Positions 23,304 to 32,956 of a stretch of 55,990 nucleotides of DNA are shown piece after piece (the first letter of the stretch is position 1; every line of letters starts with the position of its first letter). The position numbers and the translations under genes were made by a program. The notes under the pieces are model-generated. The model saw nothing but the letters and a program-made list of their open reading frames with translations, did not search any database and was not told where the DNA came from. Origin of the DNA: Catellatospora methionotrophica (lineage in GTDB: Bacteria; Actinomycetota; Actinomycetes; Mycobacteriales; Micromonosporaceae); assembly GCF_011297335.1 (NCBI RefSeq), contig NZ_JAAOTJ010000015.1:150958-206947 (forward strand). Direction: 5' to 3'.

Positions 23304-23362
23304 CGGGCGGCCCGCTTCCGCGAACCCAGTAGACGAACCCAGGCCGCCCCTCCGGGCGGCCT
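23293..23362 (+). promoter_or_regulatory. Tryptophan-responsive transcription attenuator of trpS
   Basis: Four segments can pair in alternatives. Segment 1 GGCTGCCC (23293-23300, the last leader codons) pairs with segment 2 GGGCGGCC (23305-23312), with one G-U. Segment 2 pairs perfectly with segment 3 GGCCGCCC (23342-23349). Segment 3 is also the 5' arm of a 9-bp terminator hairpin, AGGCCGCCC with GGGCGGCCT (23341-23362). A ribosome stalled on the Trp codons covers segment 1, frees 2 to pair with 3 and prevents the terminator. The terminator lacks a U tract. Confidence 0.8.
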
Positions 23363-23429
23363 TCGTCGTGCACGGCTCCGGCCGTGCCGAGGTCTCCGGA
23401 CGGGGTGCCCGACTCCCGAGGAGACCACC

Positions 23430-24408
<979 letters not shown>

Positions 24409-24419
<11 letters not shown>

Positions 24420-24849
24420 CCATCTTCTTGGCGAAGCAGACGGAGTAGGGGTTGTCGATGTACCTGCCGTACGGCTCGGTCCGCTGGTAGCCGGACGAGT
24501 CGAACAGCGTGATCGCCTCGGGCTGGTTCACGCCGGTCTCGAGGATTATCGAGTCCCAGCCCTGGGCGGTGGCCCGTCGTTCCAGTGCCGCGAGGATGCG
24601 GCGGGCCACCCCGGCGCGGCGATGCGCCGGTGACACGAACAAACGCCTGATCTCGCCGACCCCCGGGCTGGACACGACGAGCGCGCCGCAGCCGACGGGG
24701 CGGCTCAGCACGTACGCCACGACGAAACGGGCGTGCGGGTCCAACGGCGAACGGGTGGTGCCCGGATACCGCGTGAAGAGTTCGTCCTCGGCGGCGAGCA
24801 CGAGCGCGGTGACATCAGGGTGGGTGATCTCACGGTGCTGGATCAACAC
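24409..24849 (-). CDS. GNAT family N-acetyltransferase
   Basis: The 146-residue protein has the GNAT acetyl-CoA-binding motif: VGEIRRLFVSPAHRRAGVARRILAALE (Q/RxxGxG/A loop), followed by LETGVNQPEAITLFDSSGY. It is a stand-alone domain; the acceptor substrate is unknown. GTG 24849 gives the start. The 3' end overlaps trpS in the convergent direction by 11 bases. Confidence 0.85.
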
Positions 24850-24898
24850 CGTCAGGACGCTAGCCAGGGCATGTTTCCGCGATGTTTCACCCTCCGCA

Positions 24899-24969
24899 CA
24901 CCAGGGCGGATTGCGGTGAGATGACGGACACCGTCACCAAACCGTTAACTGACAGTGTCCGCCCTGGTG
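24899..24969. terminator. Palindrome downstream of obg
   Basis: A 12-bp perfect stem, CACCAGGGCGGA (24899-24910) with TCCGCCCTGGTG (24958-24969), spans a 47-base loop inside which GGACAC and GTGTCC offer an alternative pairing. It ends eight bases past the obg stop and is the likely end of the rplU-rpmA-obg transcript. Confidence 0.55.
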
Positions 24970-24976
24970 CCGACTC

Positions 24977-26452
24977 CTACTGATCGTCGTCGTCGTCCGC
25001 CAGATCCTGCTCGTCTTCGAACCATTCGTCGCCCGCGGTGTCACCCTCCGGCCGCTGCCGCCGCTCCTTGCGCGCCGCGAGCCGCTCCGCGGCGTTCGGA
25101 CGGGTGATGTCGTCCTCCAGGCGCTCGTCGGTGAAGCGGTTGCCGGGGGTGAAGTCCTTGCCCGCGTAGATCGTCGGCTGCCAGTCGAACTCGCGCTCGC
25201 CGATCCGCACCGGGTCGCCGGGCGTCGCGCCGAGCTTGGCCAGCTTCTCCTCGACGCCCAGCCGCGCGAGCCGGTCGGCGAGGAAGCCCACCGCCTCGGC
25301 GTTGTCGAACATGGTCTGGCGCACCCAGCGCTCGGGCTTCATGCCACTGACCACCCATACGCCAGCACGGTCCTGCTTGATCTCGAACCCGGAGTCGTCG
25401 ACGGCCTTCGGGCGCAGCACGATGCGGGTCGGCTCCAGCACCGGCGTGGCCGCCCGGTGCTCCTCGACCATGCGGGCCAGCGCGTACACCAGCTCCGTCA
25501 GCCCCTCCCGGGTCGCCGCGCTGACCTGGTAGATCGGCCAGCCGAACTTCTCCAGATCGGGGGTGGTGATGTCGGCGAGGTCCCGGCCGTCCGGCACGTC
25601 GATCTTGTTCAGCACGATGATCCGCGGCCGGTCCCCGAGCCCGCCGTACTGCGCCAGCTCCGACTCCAGGGCCTCGATGTCGGCCACCGGGTCGCGATCG
25701 GTCTCCAGGGTCGCGGTGTCCACCACGTGGGCGAGCACCGCGGTGCGCTCGATGTGGCGCAGGAACTCCAGCCCCAGGCCCTTGCCGGTGGCCGCGCCCG
25801 GGATCAGGCCGGGCACGTCGGCGACGGTGAACACGTGCTCGCCGGCCTGCACCACGCCCAGGTTCGGCACCAGCGTGGTGAACGGGTAGTCGGCGATCTT
25901 CGGCTTGGCCGCGGAGATCACCGAGATCAGCGAGGACTTGCCCGCGCTCGGAAAGCCCACCAGGCCCACGTCGGCGACGCTCTTGAGCTCCACGACCACT
26001 TCGAGCCGGTCGCCGGGCTCACCGAGTTCGGCGAAGCCGGGCGCCTTGCGCCGGGAACTGGCCAGCGAGGCGTTGCCGCGCCCGCCACGGCCGCCGCGGG
26101 CGATCTCCAGCGTGGTGCCCGGACCCACCAGGTCGGCGATGATCTGGCCGTCCAGCGTCTGCACGACAGTGCCCGAGGGCACCTTGAGCACCAGGTCGCC
26201 GCCGTTGGCGCCCTCCCGGTTGTTGCCCGAGCCGCCCTTGCCGTTGGTCGCCTTGATGTGCGGGTGGAAGTGGAAGTCCAGCAACGTGTGCACGTTTGGG
26301 TCGACCTCCATCAGGATGCCGCCACCGTGCCCGCCGTTACCGCCGTCCGGCCCCCCGAACGGCTTGAACTTCTCACGGTGGATGGACACGCAGCCGTGGC
26401 CGCCGTCACCCGCCTGCAGGTGCAGCACCACACGATCCACGAACGTAGCCAC
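24977..26452 (-). CDS. obg: GTPase Obg/CgtA
   Basis: The 491-residue protein has the glycine-rich Obg fold (residues 1-158), a G domain with P-loop GFPSAGKSS at 166-174, DVPGLIPGA and NKID, and the OCT domain, then an acidic tail ([13 protein letters not shown]). Start GTG 26452 has GGAGGA six bases upstream. Obg acts in late 50S assembly and, in Streptomyces, in development. It follows rplU and rpmA, the typical cluster. Confidence 0.96.
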   Translation of the reverse strand: MATFVDRVVLHLQAGDGGHGCVSIHREKFKPFGGPDGGNGGHGGGILMEVDPNVHTLLDFHFHPHIKATNGKGGSGNNREGANGGDLVLKVPSGTVVQTLDGQIIADLVGPGTTLEIARGGRGGRGNASLASSRRKAPGFAELGEPGDRLEVVVELKSVADVGLVGFPSAGKSSLISVISAAKPKIADYPFTTLVPNLGVVQAGEHVFTVADVPGLIPGAATGKGLGLEFLRHIERTAVLAHVVDTATLETDRDPVADIEALESELAQYGGLGDRPRIIVLNKIDVPDGRDLADITTPDLEKFGWPIYQVSAATREGLTELVYALARMVEEHRAATPVLEPTRIVLRPKAVDDSGFEIKQDRAGVWVVSGMKPERWVRQTMFDNAEAVGFLADRLARLGVEEKLAKLGATPGDPVRIGEREFDWQPTIYAGKDFTPGNRFTDERLEDDITRPNAAERLAARKERRQRPEGDTAGDEWFEDEQDLADDDDDQ

Positions 26453-26519
26453 GTTCCATCCTCCACATACTTCTAAAACCAAAAACCAGCATATGCCCGC
26501 TTTCCACCCACCCCACCCG

Positions 26520-26590
26520 CTGCCGCAACTCTTAAAGAGTCGCGGCTACGAGGGTTCCGCAAAGCCGCATGTCTTTAAGAGTTGCGGCAG
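26520..26590. repeat. Long palindrome upstream of obg
   Basis: Arms 26520-26547 and 26563-26590 share a perfect 19-bp outer stem (CTGCCGCAACTCTTAAAGA) and a further GCGGCT pairing inside, around a 15-base loop. The AT-rich AACTCTTAAAGA core stands out against the GC-rich background. Its size is like the family A and B elements, but its sequence is different. Confidence 0.7.
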
Positions 26591-26701
26591 GGGTGGCGGT
26601 GGTTCGGGCGTGGACGCCCCCTGGGGCAGCGCGCGGCAGGGGGCGGGTGTTCCTGGTGGCGGGGGTTAGCCGCGTCTCAGTTCGAGGGGCGGGAATGGCA
26701 A

Positions 26702-26734
26702 AGGCGGGAGGGCGCTTCGCGCGCCCTCCCGCCT
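26702..26734 (-). terminator. Hairpin downstream of rpmA
   Basis: A perfect 14-bp stem (AGGCGGGAGGGCGC with GCGCCCTCCCGCCT) around a 5-base loop lies 12 bases past the rpmA stop. It may attenuate read-through into obg. Confidence 0.8.
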
Positions 26735-26745
26735 CAGACGATCTG

Positions 26746-27003
26746 TCAGGCCGAGACCGGAACGATGTTCACGGTCTTGCGGCCCCGCTTGAGACCGAAC
26801 TGCACCGAGCCCGCGGCGAGCGCGAACAGCGTGTCGTCGCCGCCCCGGCCGACCAGGTCGCCCGGGTGGAACTTGGTGCCGCGCTGGCGGATGAGGATCT
26901 CGCCGGCGCTGACGACCTGACCGCCGAAGCGCTTCACGCCGAGGCGCTGAGCTGCGGAGTCGCGACCGTTGCGCGAGCTGGATGCACCCTTTTTATGTGC
27001 CAT
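26746..27003 (-). CDS. rpmA: 50S ribosomal protein L27
   Basis: The 85-residue protein begins [29 protein letters not shown], the N-terminus of L27 that reaches the peptidyl-transferase centre, and continues with [15 protein letters not shown]. It is full length. It follows rplU by 8 bases on the same strand. Confidence 0.97.
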   Translation of the reverse strand: MAHKKGASSSRNGRDSAAQRLGVKRFGGQVVSAGEILIRQRGTKFHPGDLVGRGGDDTLFALAAGSVQFGLKRGRKTVNIVPVSA

Positions 27004-27011
27004 GTCGAGGC

Positions 27012-27326
27012 CTACTTCCCGCTCTTGATGCCGGTGACCTTGACCTGGGTCAGCGGCTGACGGTGACCCTGCCGCTTGTGGTAGCCGGTCTTGTTCTTGA
27101 ACTTGTGGATCCGGATCTTCGGGCCCTTGGTGTGGGCCACGAGCTCTCCGGAAACAGAAACCTTGGCAAGCTTCGCCGCGTCGGTCACCAGGTCGCTGCC
27201 ATCAACAAGCAGCACTGCGGACAGCGCCACCACGTCGCCGGGCGCGCCCGCGAGCTTCTCGACCTCGATCACGTCGCCCTCGGCGACCTTGTACTGCTTG
27301 CCGCCGGTCTTGACGATCGCGTACAT
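27012..27326 (-). CDS. rplU: 50S ribosomal protein L21
   Basis: The 104-residue protein begins [18 protein letters not shown] and ends with the basic L21 tail ([28 protein letters not shown]). It starts at ATG 27326, with AGGAG ten bases upstream. The 249-base region upstream presumably holds the promoter of the rplU-rpmA-obg unit; no clear -35/-10 pair was found there. Confidence 0.97.
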   Translation of the reverse strand: MYAIVKTGGKQYKVAEGDVIEVEKLAGAPGDVVALSAVLLVDGSDLVTDAAKLAKVSVSGELVAHTKGPKIRIHKFKNKTGYHKRQGHRQPLTQVKVTGIKSGK

Positions 27327-27523
27327 GAGACGCGGACTCCTGTCGTAGGTGCTGGCGGTTGGTTCATCGACCCGCGTGGCGGGCCGAGTCTTCACTACTT
27401 GTTGCGCTCGGCACGTCCTGGCCGAAGACGGCCGGCACACACGCACGCATGCAGCGCCCTGTGATGGGCACCGTGGAGAAGACTACGTCATGCCCGACCC
27501 GATGCCCAAACCGGGCACCCCCT

Positions 27524-27563
27524 GGCCGGGTGCGCGGCGATCGCGATCACCGCGCACCCGGCC
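27524..27563 (-). terminator. Terminator downstream of lipoprotein gene 1
   Basis: A perfect 14-bp stem (GGCCGGGTGCGCGG with its complement) with a 12-base loop that is itself nearly palindromic (CGATCGCGATCA), 12 bases past the gene's stop. Confidence 0.8.
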
Positions 27564-27575
27564 GGGTGAGTTTGG

Positions 27576-28055
27576 TCAGGCCTTGCAGAGCGTCTCGACC
27601 TTCTCGCCCGCCGAGGTGAACTCCGGCGAGGAGAGCGCGGCCTCGATCTTGGCAGCGTCACCGTTCGCGGCGACCACGGCCGTCGCGGCGGTCTGCAGCG
27701 CCTTGAGGTCGGACTCGACGGCCGCCTTCAGCTCGGCGTCGGCGATGGTGCTGACGTCCTTGCTGTACGCGGCCTGGAAGTCCGTGAGCAGCTTGGTGAG
27801 CTTCGGCACCGCGGCCTGCTGGGTGGCCGGGTTCATCATCTCCGGCAGGATGACCGCGCCCTGGGTCTTGAAGTCGTTGCCGGCCTTGGTGAGGTTGGCG
27901 CAGGCCGTCTTCTTGTCGACACCGGCCGGCGCGGCCGCGGAGGTCGCCGCCGCACCCGGGGTGGGCGTGCCGGTCGCCTCGGGCTGGGTGTCCGCGCACG
28001 CCGCGGCACCGAACAGGGCGAGGCCGAGGGTGGCGGTTGCCAGAATCCGTCGCAT
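27576..28055 (-). CDS. Lipoprotein, tandem paralog 1
   Basis: The 159-residue product starts MRRILATATLGLALFGAAAC; Cys20 is the predicted lipidated residue. A short Ala/Pro/Thr-rich linker precedes a helical domain of about 105 residues framed by two more cysteines, C52 (TACANL) and C157 (ETLCKA). The helical domain is Ala/Lys/Glu rich with heptad-like spacing. It is the last of four genes in a row with the same layout (see findings). No known family is recognised; a role at the outer face of the membrane follows from the lipobox only. Confidence 0.8.
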   Translation of the reverse strand: MRRILATATLGLALFGAAACADTQPEATGTPTPGAAATSAAAPAGVDKKTACANLTKAGNDFKTQGAVILPEMMNPATQQAAVPKLTKLLTDFQAAYSKDVSTIADAELKAAVESDLKALQTAATAVVAANGDAAKIEAALSSPEFTSAGEKVETLCKA

Positions 28056-28167
28056 GTTCTTCCTTATCTATACGGGGGGACACGGATGCGCCGCCGTGCA
28101 GGCGGCACCCGCGTTTACTTCCTTATGACCAGGGATTCAGCTTCGTACACGCCGAACCCTCGTTTAT

Positions 28168-28197
28168 GGCCACCGTGGCAGCCTAGTCACGGTGGCC
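28168..28197 (-). terminator. Terminator downstream of lipoprotein gene 2
   Basis: GGCCACCGTG pairs perfectly with CACGGTGGCC over a 10-base loop, 20 bases past the stop of the gene at 28217-28732. Confidence 0.7.
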
Positions 28198-28216
28198 GAC
28201 AACGGCATCAGCAGCC

Positions 28217-28732
28217 TCAGGCCTGGCAGATCCGCGCCGTCCTGCCCGTCTCGAAATCCAGGGCGGTGCTCTCCAGAACCTCGATGATCTTGTTCAGATC
28301 GCCGTTCGCGGCCGCCACGGCCTGCCCGCCCGCCGCGACCATCGCGAGGTCCGCCTCGAGAGCGGCCTTCAGCTCGGCGTCGGCGGTGTCCGCCGAGATC
28401 TTCACCAGCTCGGCCCGGTACTCCTCGATCGCCTTGCCGAGCAGGGGGATCTGCTCCTTGGCCTTCGCCTCGTCGCCGAGCGCCGCACCGATGATCTTGC
28501 CGGTGGCGCCCAGCACGGCCAGTCCCTTCGGGCTGAAGGCCAGCTCGTTGAACGCGGCACACGTGCCGGCCTTGTCCTTCGTGCCGGTGGCCGCGGCCGG
28601 AGCGGCCGAGGAGGCAGCGGCTGACGCGGCGGCGGAAGACGGCGCAGCCGCGGACGGCGCGGGGTCTGCGGCGCACGCGGCCGCGCCGAGCAGGGACAGG
28701 CCGAGGACTGCGGTGGTGAGAACGCGACGCAT
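28217..28732 (-). CDS. Lipoprotein, tandem paralog 2
   Basis: The 171-residue product starts MRRVLTTAVLGLSLLGAAAC with the lipobox Cys at 20. It has a longer Ala/Ser linker (21-52), then the helical domain bounded by C58 (GTCAAF) and C169 (RICQA). Between these is AELVKISADTADAELKAALEADL, which aligns with DVSTIADAELKAAVESDL of paralog 1. That shared ADAELKAA(L/V)E(A/S)DL block is the clearest evidence of common descent. Function unknown. Confidence 0.8.
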   Translation of the reverse strand: MRRVLTTAVLGLSLLGAAACAADPAPSAAAPSSAAASAAASSAAPAAATGTKDKAGTCAAFNELAFSPKGLAVLGATGKIIGAALGDEAKAKEQIPLLGKAIEEYRAELVKISADTADAELKAALEADLAMVAAGGQAVAAANGDLNKIIEVLESTALDFETGRTARICQA

Positions 28733-28777
28733 GTGCGGAGAAGATTCCTTTGGTACGCAGTGGTGACGGCAGCGACG

Positions 28778-28817
28778 AAGCTGCCCCGGGGTCGGCGTGA
28801 TCGCCCCGGGGCAGCTT
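28778..28817 (-). terminator. Terminator downstream of lipoprotein gene 3
   Basis: A perfect 14-bp stem AAGCTGCCCCGGGG with its complement and a 12-base loop. The same GCTGCCC-CGGGG motif builds the hairpin after the RNase E/G gene (29961-30001). Confidence 0.8.
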
Positions 28818-28848
28818 AGGGAAGCCGGATGACGGCCGGATAACGGTG

Positions 28849-29340
28849 TCAGGGGCAGATCTTGGCCAAAGGCATGATCCAGGACAAGAGCACCGGCGTG
28901 AGCTTCGCCTCAAGCTCGGACAGTTTGCTGACACCCTCCAGGAACGCCAGGTCGACGCCGGACTGGCGGACGTTCGCCGCGACCTGGTCGAAGGCCGACT
29001 TGACCGCGGGGTCGGCGGCGACCGCGCCCACTCCCGCGATCTGGGTGTCCAGCGCGGTCAGCGCCTCGCGCAGCTTGGTCTCCGCGGCCTGGGTCTTGGC
29101 CGCGTCCTTGCCGGACCGGGCCGTCAGCACACCGCCGATCGCGGTGGCCAGGTCGGTGCGGGCCTTGCCGTTGAAGACCTTGTCGAACTCGGCGCAGACC
29201 GCCTTGGCCCCGGTCGAGCCGGTCGGCGCGGGGGCGGCGGCCGTGCCGGGCGACGACGCGGGGCCGGGTTCGTCGGCGCCGCACGCGCTCGCGCCGAGCA
29301 GTGCCGTAGCCACCAGGACGGCGGTCAGGAAACGTCGCAT
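28849..29340 (-). CDS. Lipoprotein, tandem paralog 3
   Basis: The 163-residue product starts MRRFLTAVLVATALLGASAC, again with the lipobox Cys at position 20. The helical domain lies between C49 (AVCAEF) and C162 (KICP). It is the most divergent of the four in the middle but keeps the Cys frame, the spacing from lipobox to domain and overall length. Function unknown. Confidence 0.75.
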   Translation of the reverse strand: MRRFLTAVLVATALLGASACGADEPGPASSPGTAAAPAPTGSTGAKAVCAEFDKVFNGKARTDLATAIGGVLTARSGKDAAKTQAAETKLREALTALDTQIAGVGAVAADPAVKSAFDQVAANVRQSGVDLAFLEGVSKLSELEAKLTPVLLSWIMPLAKICP

Positions 29341-29374
29341 GGACAGGTGCCTCCTAGCGAGGGGTGGGGCAGGA

Positions 29375-29923
29375 TCAGGCAGCCGGGCAGATGTCGTTCA
29401 GCGCCTCGTTGGCCGCCGTCAGATCCGCGCTGAACAGGATCTGCTGCATCTTCGAGGGGTCCTCGGCGAGCTTCTGCGGGTCGGTCAGCTGGGCCACCGC
29501 GGCGTCGAGCGCCTTGGCCAGATCGTCCAGCGCCTTGCGCAGCTTCGCGTCCGAGGTCTTCGCCGCCTCGGCCTTCACCGTGGTGGACAGCGCCACGTAG
29601 TCCTTGGACAGCTCGTCGAAGAAGACCTTGACCTTGTCCGGGTCGCTCAGCGACTCGCCCATCTGCTGCGCCTTGGTCACCAGCTTCGAGACGAACTTCT
29701 TGCTCTCGGCGATGACCGCGGCGCAGGTCGCCTTGGGGTCGGTGGTGCCGGTGGCCGCGCTGCCGGAAGCGCTCGGGGCGGCGGCGCTCGCACCGGGGCT
29801 CACCTCGGCGGAGGCTCCGGCGGACGGACCCGAGCCCGCGTTCGGCCGCACCGGGTCGCCCGAGCAGGCGGTGGCGGTCAGCAGCGCCGCGCTGAGCACG
29901 GCGGCGGCAAGGATGCGTCGCAT
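29375..29923 (-). CDS. Lipoprotein, tandem paralog 4
   Basis: The 182-residue product starts at ATG 29923 behind a GGAGG seven bases upstream. MRRILAAAVLSAALLTATAC puts the lipidated Cys at 20. The linker is Ser/Ala/Pro-rich, then the helical domain between C67 (ATCAAV) and C179 (DICPAA). It contains TVKAEAAKTSDAKLRKALDDLAKALDAAV, matching the ADAELKAA block of paralogs 1 and 2 in position. First gene of the array in transcription order. Function unknown. Confidence 0.8.
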   Translation of the reverse strand: MRRILAAAVLSAALLTATACSGDPVRPNAGSGPSAGASAEVSPGASAAAPSASGSAATGTTDPKATCAAVIAESKKFVSKLVTKAQQMGESLSDPDKVKVFFDELSKDYVALSTTVKAEAAKTSDAKLRKALDDLAKALDAAVAQLTDPQKLAEDPSKMQQILFSADLTAANEALNDICPAA

Positions 29924-29960
29924 GGGGTGTCCTCCAGGCTCTTCAGGGGTGCCGGACAGC

Positions 29961-30001
29961 AGGCTGCCCGGGGGATGGTGCACACATACCCCGGGCAGCT
30001 T
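29961..30001 (-). terminator. Terminator downstream of the RNase E/G gene
   Basis: A perfect 11-bp core stem (GCTGCCCGGGG with CCCCGGGCAGC) with a 15-base loop, 49 bases past the stop of rne and ahead of the lipoprotein array. Confidence 0.7.
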
Positions 30002-30049
30002 ACGCAAGTCCCCCGCCGACGCATCCGTCGCGAGCGATCTCCATGTCGG

Positions 30050-32803
30050 TTACGGGCGGGTACGCCGCCGTCCGCCGCGCCGGGTACGCCGCCTGGTGGG
30101 CGAGTCTCCGGTGTCGTCGCCGGGCTCGTCGCCCGCCTCGTCGTCGTCCTCGGCCGCCGCTGCCGCCCCGGCCGCCGTCTCGTACCGCGACAGGTCGTAA
30201 CCCTCGGTGTCGAAGTACGCCGGTTCCGCGGCCTTCTGCTGCTTGGGCGCGGGCGGCGCCGCGGCCGCCTGCTTGACCTGCACCGGCGGCAGCTGGACCG
30301 GCGGTGCCGCCTGCTGCTGCGCCGGAGCCCGGCGCTCGGAGACGGGCTCGGTGTGGATGATGACCCCGCGGCCCTTGCAGTGCTCGCACGGCTCGCTGAA
30401 CGCCTCCAGCAGGCCCGCCCCGATGCGCTTGCGCGTCATCTGGACCAGCCCGAGCGAGGTGATCTCGGTGACCTGGTGCTTGGTCCGGTCCCGGCCCAGG
30501 CACTCGGTCAGCCGGCGCAGCACCAGCTCGCGGTTGCTCTCCAGCACCATGTCGATGAAGTCGATCACCACGATGCCGCCGAGGTCGCGCAGCCGCAGCT
30601 GGCGCACGATCTCCTCGGCCGCCTCCAGGTTGTTGCGGGTGACCGTCTCCTCGAGGTTGCCGCCGACACCGGTGTACTTGCCGGTGTTGACGTCGACGAC
30701 GGTCATCGCCTCGGTGCGGTCGAACACCAGGTGGCCGCCCGAGGGCAGGAACACCTTGCGGTCCAGGCCCTTGAGGATCTGCTCGTCGATGCGGTACGTC
30801 GCGAACACGTCCGAGACGCCGGTGTGCCGGTGTACCCGGTCCACCAGGTCGGGCGACACGTGCTCGAGGTAGTCCTGCACGGTCTCGTAGGCGTTGTCGC
30901 CCTGCACCACGAGTTCCTTGAAGTCCTCGTTGAACAGGTCGCGTACCACGCGCACGACCAGGTCGGGCTCGCCGTACAGCAGCGCGGGCGCGCCGCCGTC
31001 GGACGCCTTGGCCTGGATGTCCTCCCACTGCGACTGGAGCCGCAGCACGTCGCGCTCGAGGTCCTCCTCGGAGGCGCCCTCGGCGGCGGTGCGCACGATC
31101 ACGCCCGCGCCCTCGGGGACCAGCTTCTTGAGGATGTCGCGCAGCCGCTTGCGCTCGACGTCGGACAGCTTGCGGCTGATGCCGGAGGCGTTGCCGTTGG
31201 GCACGTACACCAGGTGCCGGCCGGACAGCGCGACGTGGCTGGACAGCCGCGCGCCCTTGTGCCCGATCGGGTCCTTGGTCACCTGCACCAGCACGGAGTC
31301 GCCGGACTTCAGCGCCTGCTCGATGGAGCGCGCGCGCCCTTCGAGACCGGCCGCGTCCCAGTTGACCTCACCGGCGTACAGCACCGCGTTGCGGCCCCGG
31401 CCCAGGTCGACGAAGGCCGCCTCCATGCTCGGCAGCACGTTCTGGACCTTGCCCAGGTACACGTTGCCGACCATGGTGGCGGTGGCGGCGCGGGTGACGT
31501 AGTGCTCGACGAGCACCCCGTCCTCCATGACCGCGATCTGCGTACGGTCCGGGTTCTCCCGGATGACCATGACCCGGTCGACCGCCTCGCGGCGGGCCAG
31601 GAACTCCGACTCGGTCAGGATCGGCGGGCGGGTACGGCGCTGCTCGCGGCCGTCCCGGCGGCGCTGGCGCTTGGCCTCCAGCCGGGTCGACCCGGACACG
31701 CCCTGCACCTCGTCGCTGACGGCGCGCGGCTCGCGGATGCGCACCACGGTGTGCACGCCGTCCTCGGCCTCGGCACCCTCGTCCCCGGCGCCCTTGCGGC
31801 GACGGCGGCGGCGACGGCGGGTCAGCGGCTCGCCGTCGGCGTCCGTCTCCTCCTCGTCACCGGCCTCGACGGCCTCGGGCTGCTCGTCGTCACCGTTGTC
31901 GTCCGCGCCGCCCTTGCCCCGGCCACGGCCGCGACGGCCCCGGCGGCGGCGGGCGCGGCCGTTCTCCTCACCGTCGTCCTCGTCGGTCTCCTCGTCGGCG
32001 GCGAGGGGCTCGGCGGCCTCCGTCTCGACGACGGCGGCCTCCTCCTCGTCCCGGCCCCGGCGGCGCTTGCGGCGACGGCTGGTCTCGGCAGGCTCCGCCA
32101 CCTCGGCGGGCTCCTCGACGACGGGACGCGCGGCGGCCACCGGACGCACCGGCGCGGCGGTCGCCTCGGGGGCCATGAACAGCACGGACGGGGGCAGTCG
32201 GCGCGGGGCTCCGCCCGCCTGCTCGGCGGCCTCGGCAGCGGCCTGCGCCGCCTCCTCGTCCTCTTCGACTTCCTCGGCGAGCGCGTCGGCCACGGTGGGC
32301 GCGACTTCGGCGACAGCGGGAAGTGCAGGGTCAATCGCGTCGTTTGCCACAGACTCGCCGGAGATGTCCGGCTCTGCGGCCTTCTTGCGGCGACGGGTCG
32401 CCTTCTTGACCGGCGCGGCCGCCTCGACGACCTCTCCGGCGACCTCGGCGACCGCGTCCGGCGCTTCGGCGGCGGCGTCCGGCGCCTCGGGGGCAGCGGC
32501 CGCCACGGCACGCTTGCGGGTGCGCCGCCGCGCGGGAGCGGCCTCCGGCTCCCCCGCCTCGGCAGGGGCCCCCTCAGCGGCCGGGACGTCAGCGGCTGAC
32601 GGCTCCGCAGCGGCGGGCTGAGCCATCACGGGCTCTGGCGTCACCGCGGCGGGCTCGGGCGTCGCAGGCGCGCCCGTGACGGCGTCGCCGCCGGTGTTCC
32701 CGCCGGTCACGGCACTGGGCTGGTCAGCCGAGTCCGCGCTCGGCGGGTTCTGCGAAACGTTGTCGGCATTCTCGTGCCGATCTGCGGGCTCGTGGTCGAG
32801 CAT
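30050..32803 (-). CDS. rne: Ribonuclease E/G family endoribonuclease
   Basis: The 917-residue protein has a long acidic and Lys/Arg-rich N-terminal region (about 1-390, low complexity, RRRRRRKG-type tracts). Then follow the S1 domain (GNVYLGKVQNVLPSMEAAFVDLG), the catalytic DNase-I-like domain with magnesium ligands in VVDVNTGKYTG and GGIVVIDFIDM, the zinc-link CEHCKGRG, and a basic C-terminal tail. Placing the disordered region at the N-terminus instead of the C-terminus is typical of actinobacterial RNase E. ATG 32803 follows a CTGGAG element. It processes rRNA and starts mRNA decay. Confidence 0.94.
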   Translation of the reverse strand: MLDHEPADRHENADNVSQNPPSADSADQPSAVTGGNTGGDAVTGAPATPEPAAVTPEPVMAQPAAAEPSAADVPAAEGAPAEAGEPEAAPARRRTRKRAVAAAAPEAPDAAAEAPDAVAEVAGEVVEAAAPVKKATRRRKKAAEPDISGESVANDAIDPALPAVAEVAPTVADALAEEVEEDEEAAQAAAEAAEQAGGAPRRLPPSVLFMAPEATAAPVRPVAAARPVVEEPAEVAEPAETSRRRKRRRGRDEEEAAVVETEAAEPLAADEETDEDDGEENGRARRRRGRRGRGRGKGGADDNGDDEQPEAVEAGDEEETDADGEPLTRRRRRRRRKGAGDEGAEAEDGVHTVVRIREPRAVSDEVQGVSGSTRLEAKRQRRRDGREQRRTRPPILTESEFLARREAVDRVMVIRENPDRTQIAVMEDGVLVEHYVTRAATATMVGNVYLGKVQNVLPSMEAAFVDLGRGRNAVLYAGEVNWDAAGLEGRARSIEQALKSGDSVLVQVTKDPIGHKGARLSSHVALSGRHLVYVPNGNASGISRKLSDVERKRLRDILKKLVPEGAGVIVRTAAEGASEEDLERDVLRLQSQWEDIQAKASDGGAPALLYGEPDLVVRVVRDLFNEDFKELVVQGDNAYETVQDYLEHVSPDLVDRVHRHTGVSDVFATYRIDEQILKGLDRKVFLPSGGHLVFDRTEAMTVVDVNTGKYTGVGGNLEETVTRNNLEAAEEIVRQLRLRDLGGIVVIDFIDMVLESNRELVLRRLTECLGRDRTKHQVTEITSLGLVQMTRKRIGAGLLEAFSEPCEHCKGRGVIIHTEPVSERRAPAQQQAAPPVQLPPVQVKQAAAAPPAPKQQKAAEPAYFDTEGYDLSRYETAAGAAAAAEDDDEAGDEPGDDTGDSPTRRRTRRGGRRRTRP

Positions 32804-32884
32804 CCGGACTGTTCTCCAGTTCTGGCGGTCCCGGGCGCGTAACAACGCAGCCACTCAGGAACACCGGTGTTTGCCGCCGGGGTC

Positions 32885-32919
32885 GCCCGTACAAGCGCCT
32901 ACGAGGCGCCTGGACGGGC
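32885..32919 (-). terminator. Hairpin downstream of the DUF2344 gene
   Basis: A 15-base arm on each side with one mismatch and one U-G wobble on the minus strand, 38 bases past the stop at 32957 and ahead of rne. Confidence 0.55.
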
Positions 32920-32956
32920 ATCCGCCGAAGTCTGCCGAGAGCAGTGACCAGTCGGG

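Noticed and set aside
23304..23429. T-box control of trpS
   Set aside because: No AGGGTGGTACC-type core is present upstream of trpS; the Trp codons and pairing pattern fit ribosome-mediated attenuation instead.
28862..32599. Very long plus-strand open frame opposite the RNase E/G and lipoprotein genes
   Set aside because: It is a mirror of codon bias in GC-rich minus-strand genes; its product is Arg/Gly/Leu-biased, has no domain and spans several well-supported genes.
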